A stretch of DNA of 64,000 nt from Neobacillus sp. YX16 (GCF_030123505.1 NZ_CP126115.1:2742001-2806000), one strand, 5' to 3'. Positions 26,145-34,817 are shown, numbered from the stretch's first letter. Notes: generated from the sequence alone by a model not told the origin. A program made the numbers and translations.

Positions 26145-26758
26145 TATTTTTTAAAGACGTGTTGTCCGATTACCAGTGTGGTTGCTCTTGTATCGAGCCA
26201 TCGGCTGGTGGCGATAGTGGGATTGTAGAAAAATATGGCTCCTGTGGCTAATTGTCTTTTATCAGTAAGAGCAGCTTTTACGGCTTGAATCGATTCCTCA
26301 TCGGCGGGTTTATCAATTTGACCATTTTTCACAGGTTGAAATTGACCAGGGGCATATATCACATCCTTAATAGTGTCGGGAAATTGAGGGCTTTCGACTC
26401 TGTTCAGTACTACACAAGCTACTGCAATTTTCCCCTGTAATGGTTCTGTTTGTGCCTCAGCTCTCACCAATCTTGCTAGTAAATCTATTTCAGCATCTGA
26501 GAGATTGGTGTTCACAGGCTCTTTTTGGATGGGTTCCTTGGGTCTAGTAGAGTTAGTAGGAGTATTGATTTTTTGACCTATGTAAATTAGATTTAAGTTT
26601 GAAATTTGTGGATTCGCATCTGCTAGTTCTTGTAAGGTTAACTGATGATCTCTTGCTATACTCGACATCGTGTCTCCGGGTTTTACGTCATAAGCAAAAG
26701 CAGGAGAAGCAAATAATAGTGAGACAGTCAAAGTAAGTAACGAAATAAGCTTTTTCAT
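26144..26758 (-). CDS. LysM and SleB/CwlJ-type cell wall hydrolase
   Basis: A 204-residue exported protein resembling B. subtilis YkvT. A signal peptide (1-22, ending ASPAFA) is followed by one LysM peptidoglycan-binding domain (about 23-66), a proline-rich linker and a Hydrolase_2 domain (about 88-204) with the catalytic glutamate in VRAEAQTEPLQGKIAV. Relatives cleave cortex peptidoglycan as lytic transglycosylases. GGAGGA precedes the ATG. The TAG stop overlaps the outer base of repeat copy 2, so the native 3' end may have been altered when the element arrived. Confidence 0.82.
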   Translation of the reverse strand: MKKLISLLTLTVSLLFASPAFAYDVKPGDTMSSIARDHQLTLQELADANPQISNLNLIYIGQKINTPTNSTRPKEPIQKEPVNTNLSDAEIDLLARLVRAEAQTEPLQGKIAVACVVLNRVESPQFPDTIKDVIYAPGQFQPVKNGQIDKPADEESIQAVKAALTDKRQLATGAIFFYNPTIATSRWLDTRATTLVIGQHVFKK

Positions 26759-27127
26759 AATTTTAGTCCTCCAAGTTGGTTTTATGTATATAAATCTATT
26801 ACTATGAAGTGAAAAAATAGAATAGTATTACAGTTAAGTTACATGGATAAGACATTTAAAAGTCTATTGATGAGAGGAAATACCAGATTGATAGATTGTA
26901 GGCTGGAATTCAACAAGATCGTAGGGAGGGAAACGGTTTACGAAGCCAAACACTCGAGAGGTAAAGCGGTTGTCAAGAAACAAACAAAAACCATGTGAAT
27001 CTTTTAAATAAAAGTTACAAAGGATAATTTTAGTGATCATGTGGCCAAAGCAAATAAGTTTGCTTCCTGTATTTCTATTGTTACTATAGAAACATACCCT
27101 TTAAAAAAGAAAGGATTAATGTAAATA
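26759..27127. other. Intergenic region between divergent genes
   Basis: About 370 bases. A 51-codon open frame at 26843-26998 has no ribosome binding site and is probably chance. A possible promoter for the oxidoreductase (TTGCTT near 27060, TACTAT near 27082) is weak. I see no riboswitch or hairpin terminator here. Confidence 0.4.
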
Positions 27128-28129
27128 ATGGGAACTATTAATATACCTGTATCAGTCTTAAATCTCGCCCCAATCCGTGAAGGAAAGAATTCGCAACAAG
27201 CGATTGAGGAAATGGTGAATCTTGCTCAAGCAACGGAAGCAATGGGCTACCAGCGCTACTGGATTGCCGAGCACCACAACACTCCGACACTTGTAAGTTC
27301 TGCAACACCGATATTAATCAAACATACCTTGGAGCATACCAAAACAATCAAGGTTGGTTCTGGCGGAATTATGCTGCCAAACCATTCGCCGCTGGTCGTA
27401 GCGGAACAATTCGGTACAATGGCAACAATTTATCCAAATCGAGTTGAACTTGGACTTGGACGCGCACCTGGAACCGATATGATGACTGCCAGTGCATTGA
27501 GACGTTCAAAAAATGATTCAGTTTATACCTTCCCTGAGGATGTTCAGGCATTACTTACCTATTTTGGACCGGAAGAGCACCAAGGATATGTAAGAGCCTA
27601 TCCAGGTTTAGAAACCAATGTACCAATTTACATTCTGGGTTCTTCCACAGATTCGGCTTATTTAGCGGCAAGCTTAGGTCTGCCATATGTATTTGCTTCA
27701 CACTTTGCACCTAAGTTCATGGGAGAAGCCATTTCGATTTATAGGGAGAGGTTCCAGCCTTCTGGGTATTTGGATAAACCATATATGATGGTATGTCTAA
27801 ATGTCATTGCAGCAGAAAGCGATGAAGAAGCGAAATACCAACAAACCACCATGCAGCAGTTTTTCCTAAATGTGGTCCGTGGTTCACGTAATCCATTACA
27901 GCCGCCAGTTAAAAGCATGGATGGTATTTGGAACCTAATGGAGGAGGAAATGGCGAAGTCTATGTCCAGCGTGACTTTGTTAGGAAGTAAAGAAACAATT
28001 CGTCAGCAGCTAACTAGCTTCCAAAATCGTTATGCTGTGGATGAAATCATGGCAGTGTCTTACATTTATGATCCGGAAAAACAAAAACGTTCTTATGAAA
28101 TATTTAAAGAAGTGGTAGAAGGCAAGTAG
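27128..28129 (+). CDS. LLM-class flavin-dependent oxidoreductase (luciferase-like)
   Basis: A 333-residue cytoplasmic flavin monooxygenase-like protein of the bacterial luciferase superfamily. The TIM-barrel signs are IPVSVLNLAPIREG at the start, YWIAEHHNTP (the conserved histidines near residue 50), GSGGIMLPNHSPLVVAEQFG and ELGLGRAPGTD. Such enzymes oxidise sulfonates, amines or alkanes with reduced FMN; the substrate here is unknown. The AAAGGA site is about 12 bases from the ATG. It is a single-gene unit with a strong terminator. Confidence 0.85.
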   Translation: MGTINIPVSVLNLAPIREGKNSQQAIEEMVNLAQATEAMGYQRYWIAEHHNTPTLVSSATPILIKHTLEHTKTIKVGSGGIMLPNHSPLVVAEQFGTMATIYPNRVELGLGRAPGTDMMTASALRRSKNDSVYTFPEDVQALLTYFGPEEHQGYVRAYPGLETNVPIYILGSSTDSAYLAASLGLPYVFASHFAPKFMGEAISIYRERFQPSGYLDKPYMMVCLNVIAAESDEEAKYQQTTMQQFFLNVVRGSRNPLQPPVKSMDGIWNLMEEEMAKSMSSVTLLGSKETIRQQLTSFQNRYAVDEIMAVSYIYDPEKQKRSYEIFKEVVEGK

Positions 28130-28197
28130 TTTCATTACATTCCAAGGTTGATTGTGCCCGAAATCTTGGCTAGACGACTATTTGGGGCACAGTCATG

Positions 28198-28249
28198 AAA
28201 TAGTGAAAAAATGACGTTTGAATCTACGTCATTTTTTCACTATTTTTTT
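28198..28249 (+). terminator. Rho-independent terminator (20-bp stem)
   Basis: AAATAGTGAAAAAATGACGT and its exact complement flank an eight-base loop, followed by TTTT. Confidence 0.85.
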
Positions 28250-28320
28250 GGAAAAAACCATTCATTCACGTCACCATCCTTTGTCTCATAGGATACATTA
28301 ACAAATGCGGGGTGATTTGG

Positions 28321-28824
28321 GTGAATATTTGGGTGAAAGCAGGTATTTTACTATATCTTTCACTACTGTTCTTCGGGAGTTTCATAGCTATTGGTGTAGT
28401 TTGGACAGGAACACTAGACGACAAATTCCCCTTTATTGATGACATCAAAATTTTCTTGTATTATTTCTTCGCTGGATCTATCGGGGGTTCCCTGCGGCAT
28501 TTGTACATGTTCTGTTCCCACTATATGAAAGATGAATTGAATGACTATCGACTATGGATTATGTACATCTTTTATCCAATATTCGCGACCGGAACAGCGG
28601 TAGTGGCCGTTACCTTAATTCAAAGTGGAATCTTACTAATCGAATTCGTCGACTTCGAAGATACCCCTTATGCACAAATTAGCTTTGCTTTCTTCGTTGG
28701 ATTTGGATTCAACCGCTTCGTAAACAAACTAAACGCACTGTCAAAAGACATATTCAAAACCAATCAGCAGCAAACAATATACACCGAAGAAAATAACGAT
28801 AATAGCCAGAGTCCTAGTAAATAA
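28321..28824 (+). CDS. Membrane protein of unknown function (167 aa)
   Basis: An integral membrane protein with about four hydrophobic segments (near 5-28, 40-60, 80-105, 120-140) and a polar, asparagine-rich cytoplasmic tail. GTG 28321 lies six bases after GGGGTG; GTG 28312 is the alternative. I do not recognise a family. It is a single-gene unit. Confidence 0.55.
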   Translation: MNIWVKAGILLYLSLLFFGSFIAIGVVWTGTLDDKFPFIDDIKIFLYYFFAGSIGGSLRHLYMFCSHYMKDELNDYRLWIMYIFYPIFATGTAVVAVTLIQSGILLIEFVDFEDTPYAQISFAFFVGFGFNRFVNKLNALSKDIFKTNQQQTIYTEENNDNSQSPSK

Positions 28825-28849
28825 GGGATTCTGGCCGGTTCTGTTTTGC

Positions 28850-28886
28850 GGTGACATTTATGGTGACATTTATGGTGACAGGCACC
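28850..28886 (+). repeat. Tandem GGTGACATTTAT repeat
   Basis: Two perfect 12-base units GGTGACATTTAT (28850-28861, 28862-28873) are followed by GGTGACAGGCACC, a motif seen in Bacillaceae intergenic DNA. It lies between the membrane-protein gene and a gene remnant. No function is evident. Confidence 0.7.
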
Positions 28887-28986
28887 ATTTATACATTTTC
28901 ACCTATTTATGCAACTTTTTGTGTATGAAAATAATTTTCTACGTATATGTTTTATTTATTAACATACATATTAACGATTTTCGTAA

Positions 28987-29247
28987 ATTGTATACAATGC
29001 GGTACTTGGGGAAGGAAGCTTTATCTCCTCTGGTGCAGTTGTTACCAATGGTGTGGAACTTAAACCGAATAGCTTTGTGCCACCTGGCGCAAATGTCGAT
29101 ACACAGGAAAAAGCAAATGTATTAGCCACTGTACCAGGAACAGAAGAGGAATTTGCTAAAGAGGTACAGCGGGTTAATTCAGAATTCCCTGCAGCGTATT
29201 CCTTGTATTTTGGTAAAAATAAATGTTCATGCGGTCTAGCTTGTTAG
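28987..29247 (+). pseudogene. 3' remnant of a hexapeptide-repeat (gamma-carbonic anhydrase-like) gene
   Basis: An open frame after TAA 28984-28986 encodes IVYNAVLGEGSFISSGAVVT and continues to a C-terminus with CSCGLAC. The isoleucine-patch pattern (VLGEG, ISSGAVV, NSFVPPGANV) is the last part of a left-handed beta-helix enzyme. Full relatives are about 200 residues; the N-terminal half, including metal histidines, is absent and nothing like it lies upstream. There is no start codon with a ribosome binding site. I read it as a truncated, inactive remnant. Confidence 0.65.
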
Positions 29248-29339
29248 GATACATGAAGACACCCCTGCAAATCTGTGCAGGAAAAGTCGGATAGGTTCAT
29301 TTCATTTCCGTTATTCTATTGATGAGAGGAGGTCATACG

Positions 29340-30218
29340 ATGGATTCGCTAAAGAGATTGAATGAAGCAATTGCATATATAGAAGAAAATTTAACGAGTG
29401 ATATTGATTTTAAAGAAGTGGCAATGATCGCCATTTGTTCCGAATATCATTTCCAAAGGATGTTTTCTTATCTAGCAGGTGTGTCACTGTCTGAGTATAT
29501 TCGCCGCAGGCGACTTTCATTGGCTGCATTTGAGTTAATAAATAGTCATGTAAAAATAATAGATCTCGCCATTAAATATGGGTACAGCTCACCTGACTCT
29601 TTTACAAGAGCATTTCAAGGTTTACATGGAATTACACCTTCGGAGGCTAGAAATAATGGTCAATTACTAAAGGCTATTCCGAGAATGACCTTTCAATTAT
29701 CAATTAGTGGAGGAATTGAAATGAACTATCGAATTGTCGAAAAAGAAGCCTTTAATTTAGTGGGAATCAAAAAGAGAGTTCCTATCATATTCAATGGTGT
29801 AAATCCGGAAATTGCAGCGATGTGGCAAAGTTTAGATATGGAGAAAATTAACACGTTTAAGCAACTTTCAAATGTCGAGCCAATTGGACTGCTTAGTGCA
29901 TCGACGAATTTTTCAGAAGGGAGAATGGAGGAAAAAGGGGAGTTAGATCACTATATCGGTGTGGCAACCACTAAGGAAAGCCCTGAGGATCTAACGAAAC
30001 TTGAAGTACCTGCTTTAACATGGGCAGTATTTGAAGCTGTTGGACCATTCCCGGATACCCTGCAGAATGTATGGGGCAGAATCTATTCAGAATGGTTTCC
30101 ATCCTCGAACTACGAATTGGCGGTAGGACCTGAAATGCTGTGGAACGAGAATAAAGACACTACATCCCCAACATTTAGAAGTGAAATATGGGTTCCCGTT
30201 TCAAGAAAAGTTAAGTAG
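29340..30218 (+). CDS. AraC-family regulator with GyrI-like ligand domain
   Basis: A 292-residue transcription factor. Residues 1-105 hold two AraC-type helix-turn-helix motifs, the second around [20 protein letters not shown]. Residues 130-292 form a GyrI-like/SOUL-type small-molecule domain ([20 protein letters not shown]). Such proteins resemble Rob/BmrR-like sensors and usually activate detoxification genes, but no adjacent target is obvious. ATG 29340 follows GAGGAGGTC. It ends with a terminator. Confidence 0.85.
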   Translation: MDSLKRLNEAIAYIEENLTSDIDFKEVAMIAICSEYHFQRMFSYLAGVSLSEYIRRRRLSLAAFELINSHVKIIDLAIKYGYSSPDSFTRAFQGLHGITPSEARNNGQLLKAIPRMTFQLSISGGIEMNYRIVEKEAFNLVGIKKRVPIIFNGVNPEIAAMWQSLDMEKINTFKQLSNVEPIGLLSASTNFSEGRMEEKGELDHYIGVATTKESPEDLTKLEVPALTWAVFEAVGPFPDTLQNVWGRIYSEWFPSSNYELAVGPEMLWNENKDTTSPTFRSEIWVPVSRKVK

Positions 30219-30633
30219 TTTGCTTCGATTACACACTGGCCAACAGGATAAAGCCTTGTTAACAATATTTAAAAAATAATCGTCAAAAAGCCCTCAGTTA
30301 CAAACAAACTGTAGGGCTATTTTTGTCAGAAGCCGTTCACAATATAGACATATATTTTCATAATCTTCAAAATACATTTCGACATTAATTGGAAGTTTTC
30401 TAGTAAAATTCTAATCCAAGTATACTTTAATATGCAATTTACAGTGAATTTTGTAGGAATTAGTTTGAAACAGTCGACTTTTTTGATTTTTCAATAAATA
30501 ATTTGTTTGCTAAAATGGAGATACAATCACAAAAAATATAGAAAATATGAATTTTATAGATAAAAATTAGTAGAATTGTGTAGAGGTATTTTTGGGAGGG
30601 CTCCAATTGTAGTAATAGATAGGAGGGCTTTTT
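30219..30633. other. AT-rich intergenic region
   Basis: About 415 bases containing the AraC-gene terminator and then very AT-rich DNA leading to the 35-residue ORF. I see no convincing larger gene or RNA. Confidence 0.4.
30289..30324 (+). terminator. Rho-independent terminator of the AraC gene
   Basis: AGCCCTCAGTT pairs with AACTGTAGGGCT (one bulge), followed by ATTTTTG. Confidence 0.7.
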
Positions 30634-30741
30634 ATGTATTTCAAAGTTAGTTTTTGGAGAAGATTAACGAAAAAGCAGAAGTTAAGATTACTAAGACAAA
30701 AAGCTCACGTGAATTTAATTAGTAAAGATTTTATTGCATAA
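30634..30741 (+). CDS. Small basic protein (35 aa)
   Basis: A 35-codon frame (MYFKVSFWRRLTKKQKLRLL...) begins seven bases after GGAGGG and is strongly basic and helical. It is followed by a terminator at 30797, so it forms a complete unit. Size and charge recall other small regulatory basic proteins of Bacillus, but no family is assigned. Confidence 0.5.
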   Translation: MYFKVSFWRRLTKKQKLRLLRQKAHVNLISKDFIA

Positions 30742-30796
30742 GAGAATATATCTTAAGCAAGTTTGTAATTAGACATAGAATAAATAGTAGATTTAA

Positions 30797-30827
30797 CAAA
30801 ACACCGGCCAAATGGTCGGTGTTTCTT
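30797..30827 (+). terminator. Rho-independent terminator
   Basis: ACACCGGCC and GGTCGGTGT with loop AAAT, followed by TTCTTGTTG. Confidence 0.65.
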
Positions 30828-30890
30828 GTTGTGCCGAATACACCTTGGGCATATATAAGGATTTTATGGGTTGCTTGACCGCAATAGAAA

Positions 30891-30945
30891 AAACATGTCA
30901 CTATAAGGTCACTTGATAAACATGTGACCCTTTACTCACATGTTT
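30891..30945 (+). promoter_or_regulatory. Candidate operator of the ArsR-type regulator
   Basis: AAACATGTGA (30918-30927) and TCACATGTTT (30936-30945) are a perfect ten-base inverted repeat, and AAACATGTCA (30891-30900) is a further half-site. They end 38 bases before the ArsR start, suggesting autoregulation. Confidence 0.55.
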
Positions 30946-30982
30946 TTGGTAATCATCTAACCTTGATGAAAGGGTTGTTGGA

Positions 30983-31756
30983 ATGGATGAAGAACTTTCA
31001 ACCGTATTTAAAGCATTGGGACATTCAATCAGAAGGCAAATACTCGATATCCTTAAGCAATCGCCAAGAACCACTGGTGAACTAGACGAATATTTTCCAG
31101 AAGTCACTAGGTATGCGATTATGAAGCACTTAAAGATCTTAGAGGAAGGCAATTTGGTGGTAGTAAGACGTGAAGGTAAGTTTAAACGTAACTTTCTTAA
31201 CGCGGTACCTCTCCAGGAAATGCATAAACGCTGGGTAGGGAAATATATGCAATCAACGGCGAGCTCCCTCTTAAACTTACGTTCGGCAGTTAAACAAAAA
31301 GGAGAAATTGATAAAATGAGTGAATTTCGTATTGAACAGGAAATATTCATTGATGCACCACGTGCAGAGGTTTTTAAAGCGTTAACGGATAATGTGGAGG
31401 ATTGGTGGGAATTTCGTATCGCTCCAAAAGGAATAACCTCTCACCTTTCATTGGAACCCGTTCCAGGTGGACAATTTATTGAAAAATGGGACGAAAATGA
31501 TGGAGCCATTTGGGGAAATGTTTATTTTGTAAACGCTCCTGAAGAAATTCGCCTTTTCGGACATCTCGGCATGCAAGGCGCAGTTAACAGTGCCTATACC
31601 TATCGTCTTTTAGAAAAAGAAGGAGGAACGCTGCTTCAGCTTTCTCATACTGCCTCAGGTGTTATTCTTGAACAATGGGAACAAGAGCACTCAAAAGGCT
31701 GGGAATATCTTCTTGGGACATTGCTTAAAAATTACGTAGAAAATAAAGTGGAGTAA
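30983..31756 (+). CDS. ArsR-type HTH fused to SRPBCC (AHSA1-like) domain
   Basis: A 257-residue fusion. Residues 1-85 are an ArsR-type winged helix (FKALGHSIRRQILDILKQ, then TRYAIMKHLKILEEGNLVVV). Residues 111-257 are an SRPBCC domain starting MSEFRIEQEIFIDAPRAEVF. The ArsR part lacks a cysteine metal site, fitting the group of ArsR genes paired with AHSA1-like binding proteins. An in-frame ATG at 31316, preceded by AAAAGGAG, could still initiate a separate SRPBCC protein. It leads an operon with the next SRPBCC gene. Confidence 0.8.
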   Translation: MDEELSTVFKALGHSIRRQILDILKQSPRTTGELDEYFPEVTRYAIMKHLKILEEGNLVVVRREGKFKRNFLNAVPLQEMHKRWVGKYMQSTASSLLNLRSAVKQKGEIDKMSEFRIEQEIFIDAPRAEVFKALTDNVEDWWEFRIAPKGITSHLSLEPVPGGQFIEKWDENDGAIWGNVYFVNAPEEIRLFGHLGMQGAVNSAYTYRLLEKEGGTLLQLSHTASGVILEQWEQEHSKGWEYLLGTLLKNYVENKVE

Positions 31757-31762
31757 ATTGAG

Positions 31763-32203
31763 ATGGTGGATGTAGTAACAGAAATAATTATTAGCTGTCC
31801 TATTTCACAAGTATCAGAATATGCTTCAAACCCTAATAATGCTCCAGAATGGTATGTAAATATCAATTCAGCGGAGTGGAGATCCCCAAAACCACTCTCG
31901 ATAGGTTCTAAAATTGCATTTAAAGCAAAGTTTCTTGGTCGAGAACTTGCTTATGTGTATGAAATTGTTGAACTCATTCCAAGAAAGAAACTAGTGATGA
32001 AAACAGCTCAAGGACCTTTTCCGATGGAGACAATCTATACATGGGAAGAGATGGATGCAAATCGAACGAAAATGACCTTGAGAAATAAAGGGAATCCGAC
32101 TGGTTTTAGTAAGTTAATCTCTCCTTTTATGACAACAATGGTGAGGAAAGCAAATATGAAGGATTTAAAAAAGATTAAAGAAGTCCATGAAAATAACCTA
32201 TAA
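31763..32203 (+). CDS. SRPBCC family protein
   Basis: A 146-residue polyketide-cyclase-like/SRPBCC protein with a hydrophobic ligand pocket fold: VVTEIIISCPISQVSEYASN at the start, a GSKIAFKAKFLGRE strand pair and a C-terminal helix. The ligand and function are unknown. It begins seven bases after the ArsR-SRPBCC stop and shares its transcript. AGTGGAG serves as ribosome binding site. Confidence 0.75.
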   Translation: MVDVVTEIIISCPISQVSEYASNPNNAPEWYVNINSAEWRSPKPLSIGSKIAFKAKFLGRELAYVYEIVELIPRKKLVMKTAQGPFPMETIYTWEEMDANRTKMTLRNKGNPTGFSKLISPFMTTMVRKANMKDLKKIKEVHENNL

Positions 32204-32207
32204 AATA

Positions 32208-32245
32208 CGAAAACACTGTCCAAAATGGACGGTGTTTTCGTTTTA
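32208..32245. terminator. Bidirectional terminator
   Basis: CGAAAACACTGTCC and GGACGGTGTTTTCG form a strong stem between the SRPBCC gene and the convergent potassium transporter gene, followed by TTTT. Confidence 0.8.
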
Positions 32246-33589
32246 GCCAATTAATATTTTCTCTTCTGCATATTTAACCTTAGCTTCTTTTCGAGGATTC
32301 AATAGAGCAAATGCCATGGTTAAGGGTCCAAGCCTTCCTATAAACATCATGATGGTAATCAAGACCTTTCCGAATGGGGATAGTTCTTGTGTGAAATTTG
32401 CCGACAATCCCACCGTACCGAAGGCAGAAATGGTTTCAAATAGGAGTTTACTCATATCAGCTTTTTCAGTAAAAGTGAGTAAAAAGAAGATTATAAAGAT
32501 AAAAAATATAGCTGCTACTACGATTGATAAAGATTTATTCACCAATTCCCATGAAATTCTTTTTTTAAAAAGGTTCACATTGTCTCGATTTGTCACGACT
32601 GCCCAAAACGCTAAAATAATAATGGCGAAAGTTGTTACTTTAATTCCTCCACCAGTTGATCCAGAAGATGCACCTATAAACATTAGGGCCATCATAAACA
32701 CTAGAGATGAAAGATTCATGGCCCCAATATCAATCGTATTAAAACCAGCAGTCCTTGTTACGACTCCTTGAAAATAAGAAGCCCAAAGCTTATCTTCAAA
32801 CGCAAGGTTTCCAAGCGTAGCAGAATTACTATATTCGGAAATTAAAATAATTAAAAATCCTACAATGTTTAAAAAGAGGGACATAAGCAGTGCCACTTTA
32901 GAGTGCAAGGATAGTTTACGAAAAGATTTCTTAGCCCATAAATCCAGAATAACCGTAAAACCAATACCTCCGGTAATGAAAAGCGAAGTGATGGCGATGT
33001 TTACCGTAGGATCACCAACCCATTTACTTAAATTATCAGGTTCTAGTCCAAACCCAGCATTATTAAATGCGGATATCGAATGGAAGATTCCATAATAAAT
33101 GGCTTTCCCAAGTGGCATTTCAAAAGACCAGCGAATCGCTAAAGCTGTAGCCCCCAGCAATTCAACGATAAATGTAATAAGAATAATCCGCTTTACTAAG
33201 CTGACAACCCCCGCAAGTGAGAATACGTTTAATGAATCTTGCAGCAATAAGCGTTCCTTTAATCCAATCTTTTTCCCTAAAATAATGAACATAAATATAC
33301 CTGTCGTCATAAAACCCCAGCCGCCAATCTGAATCAAGCAAAGGAGAACAATTTCACCAAACAAAGTAAAAGTTGTTCCTGTATCAACAACAGCCAAACC
33401 GGTTACACAAACGGCTGAGGTTGCCTCGAATAAAGCATCAATAAAGTTTAGTCCACGATCCTCTTCATAAGTAGCAATCGGTAGCATAAATAGAAAAGTC
33501 CCCAATAATATTAGAGCTCCGAAGCCCAATACAAGTATTTGCGCAGGATGCAATTTTATCAAATTCCCTTTTCCTTTATAATATTTCAC
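32243..33589 (-). CDS. KtrB/KtrD-type potassium uptake membrane subunit
   Basis: A 448-residue ion-conducting subunit of a Ktr system, made of four M1-P-M2 repeats. Selectivity-filter glycines are visible in SAVCVTGLAVVDTGT, FNNAGFGLEP, TRTAGFNTID and AFGTVGLSAN. It takes up potassium with sodium in partnership with a cytosolic KtrA/KtrC protein. No regulatory partner gene is adjacent, as for ktrD of B. subtilis. GTG 33589 follows AAGGGAG. I see no c-di-AMP riboswitch in the short leader. Confidence 0.88.
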   Translation of the reverse strand: MKYYKGKGNLIKLHPAQILVLGFGALILLGTFLFMLPIATYEEDRGLNFIDALFEATSAVCVTGLAVVDTGTTFTLFGEIVLLCLIQIGGWGFMTTGIFMFIILGKKIGLKERLLLQDSLNVFSLAGVVSLVKRIILITFIVELLGATALAIRWSFEMPLGKAIYYGIFHSISAFNNAGFGLEPDNLSKWVGDPTVNIAITSLFITGGIGFTVILDLWAKKSFRKLSLHSKVALLMSLFLNIVGFLIILISEYSNSATLGNLAFEDKLWASYFQGVVTRTAGFNTIDIGAMNLSSLVFMMALMFIGASSGSTGGGIKVTTFAIIILAFWAVVTNRDNVNLFKKRISWELVNKSLSIVVAAIFFIFIIFFLLTFTEKADMSKLLFETISAFGTVGLSANFTQELSPFGKVLITIMMFIGRLGPLTMAFALLNPRKEAKVKYAEEKILIG

Positions 33590-33664
33590 TTTTTTGGTCT
33601 CCCTTTATTATCGATAGTCAAGTCCTGATGTTGATAATAATACCAAATAGACTACTGAGCTGAT

Positions 33665-33687
33665 AGTACCTTTCGGAGGTACTTTTT
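33665..33687 (+). terminator. Hairpin with T-tract upstream of aldolase gene
   Basis: AGTACCT and AGGTACT with loop TTCGG, followed by TTTTT. No rightward gene precedes it, so it may be an orphan terminator or part of a leader. Confidence 0.5.
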
Positions 33688-33711
33688 ACGTGAAAAACAA
33701 GTGTCTTTATT

Positions 33712-33741
33712 TTGGTAACGCGTCAGAAATCTTGGTATGAT
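33712..33741 (+). promoter_or_regulatory. Possible promoter for the aldolase-like gene
   Basis: TTGGTA (33712-33717) and TATGAT (33736-33741) are 18 bases apart, 40 bases before the start codon. Confidence 0.45.
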
Positions 33742-33781
33742 ATTTACAATAGATTTAAAAAGTAATAATGGAGGCAATAAA

Positions 33782-34807
33782 ATGTACAGTTTTAAGAATG
33801 ATTACAGTGAAGGTGCACATCCTAGAATTTTGAATGCATTACTTGAAACCAACCTTGTACAAGATGAAGGGTACGGGGAGGATCGATATTCCAAGGAAGC
33901 AATTGAACTAATAAAGGAGAAAATAGAAAGCAGTAACGTAGATATTCATTTCATATCAGGCGGAACCCAAACAAATCTTATCGCGATTTCAGCTTTCCTT
34001 AGGCCACATGAAGCAGCAATCGCAGTTAGCAGCGGACATATTCTTGGGCATGAAACAGGTGCCATCGAGGCAACTGGTCATAAAATAATTTCTGTAATAG
34101 GAAAAAATGGTAAACTATCACCACCTGATTTGCAGGGAGTACTTGACGGTCACCCGGATGAGCATATGGTGAAGCCTAAGCTAGTATACATATCAAATTC
34201 TACTGAGATTGGATCCATTTATTCCAAAAGTGAACTTCAGGATTTACATGATTTCTGTCAACATAATCAACTAATTTTATATATGGATGGTGCGAGACTT
34301 GGTTCGGCATTGTGTTCCGAGGAAAATGATCTAGAATTGAGTGATCTTCCTAAACTAGTAGATGCGTTCTATATTGGCGGAACGAAGAATGGGGCATTGA
34401 TTGGTGAAGCATTAGTGATTTGTAGTGATTCTTTAAAAGAAGATTTTCGTTATCATATTAAGCAAAAAGGAGCGCTCCTGGCTAAAGGAAGATTGATGGG
34501 CATACAGTTTCTTGAACTTTTTCGTGATAATTTGTTCTTTGAATTGGCATATCATGCGAATAAGATGGCCTGCTTGATAAGAGATGAGCTCAACAACGCG
34601 AATGTCACGTTTTTGACCCACTCACCATCTAATCAACTTTTCCCGATACTGTCGAATGCTGTCATCACAGAGCTGCAAAAAAACTATGCTTTTCATATTT
34701 GGGAGAAAGTAGATTCTGATTCATCTGCTATTCGCTTCGTCACATCGTGGGCAACAAAAAAGGAAGAGGTAAATAGTCTTATTGAGGATTTGAAAAACTG
34801 CTTATAG
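33782..34807 (+). CDS. Threonine aldolase-like PLP-dependent lyase
   Basis: A 341-residue fold-type I PLP enzyme of the beta-eliminating lyase/threonine aldolase family. The PLP lysine lies in FYIGGTKNGALIGEA, the PLP-contacting aspartate in LILYMDGARLGSAL, and the phosphate-binding loop in FISGGTQTNLIA. The likely reaction is cleavage of L-threonine or allo-threonine to glycine and acetaldehyde, although tyrosine/tryptophan-type eliminations exist in the family. ATG 33782 follows GGAGG; the longer frame has no site. Confidence 0.82.
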   Translation: MYSFKNDYSEGAHPRILNALLETNLVQDEGYGEDRYSKEAIELIKEKIESSNVDIHFISGGTQTNLIAISAFLRPHEAAIAVSSGHILGHETGAIEATGHKIISVIGKNGKLSPPDLQGVLDGHPDEHMVKPKLVYISNSTEIGSIYSKSELQDLHDFCQHNQLILYMDGARLGSALCSEENDLELSDLPKLVDAFYIGGTKNGALIGEALVICSDSLKEDFRYHIKQKGALLAKGRLMGIQFLELFRDNLFFELAYHANKMACLIRDELNNANVTFLTHSPSNQLFPILSNAVITELQKNYAFHIWEKVDSDSSAIRFVTSWATKKEEVNSLIEDLKNCL

Positions 34808-34817
34808 CTTTGGATAA

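Noticed and set aside
26843..26998. 51-codon ORF in the gap before the oxidoreductase gene
   Set aside because: No ribosome binding site and no recognisable protein pattern.
28919..29125. 68-codon ORF overlapping the hexapeptide-repeat remnant
   Set aside because: It is in a different frame from the recognisable beta-helix sequence and has no ribosome binding site.
33590..33740. Possible c-di-AMP (ydaO-type) riboswitch before the potassium transporter gene
   Set aside because: The leader is too short and lacks the conserved purine-rich core of that class.
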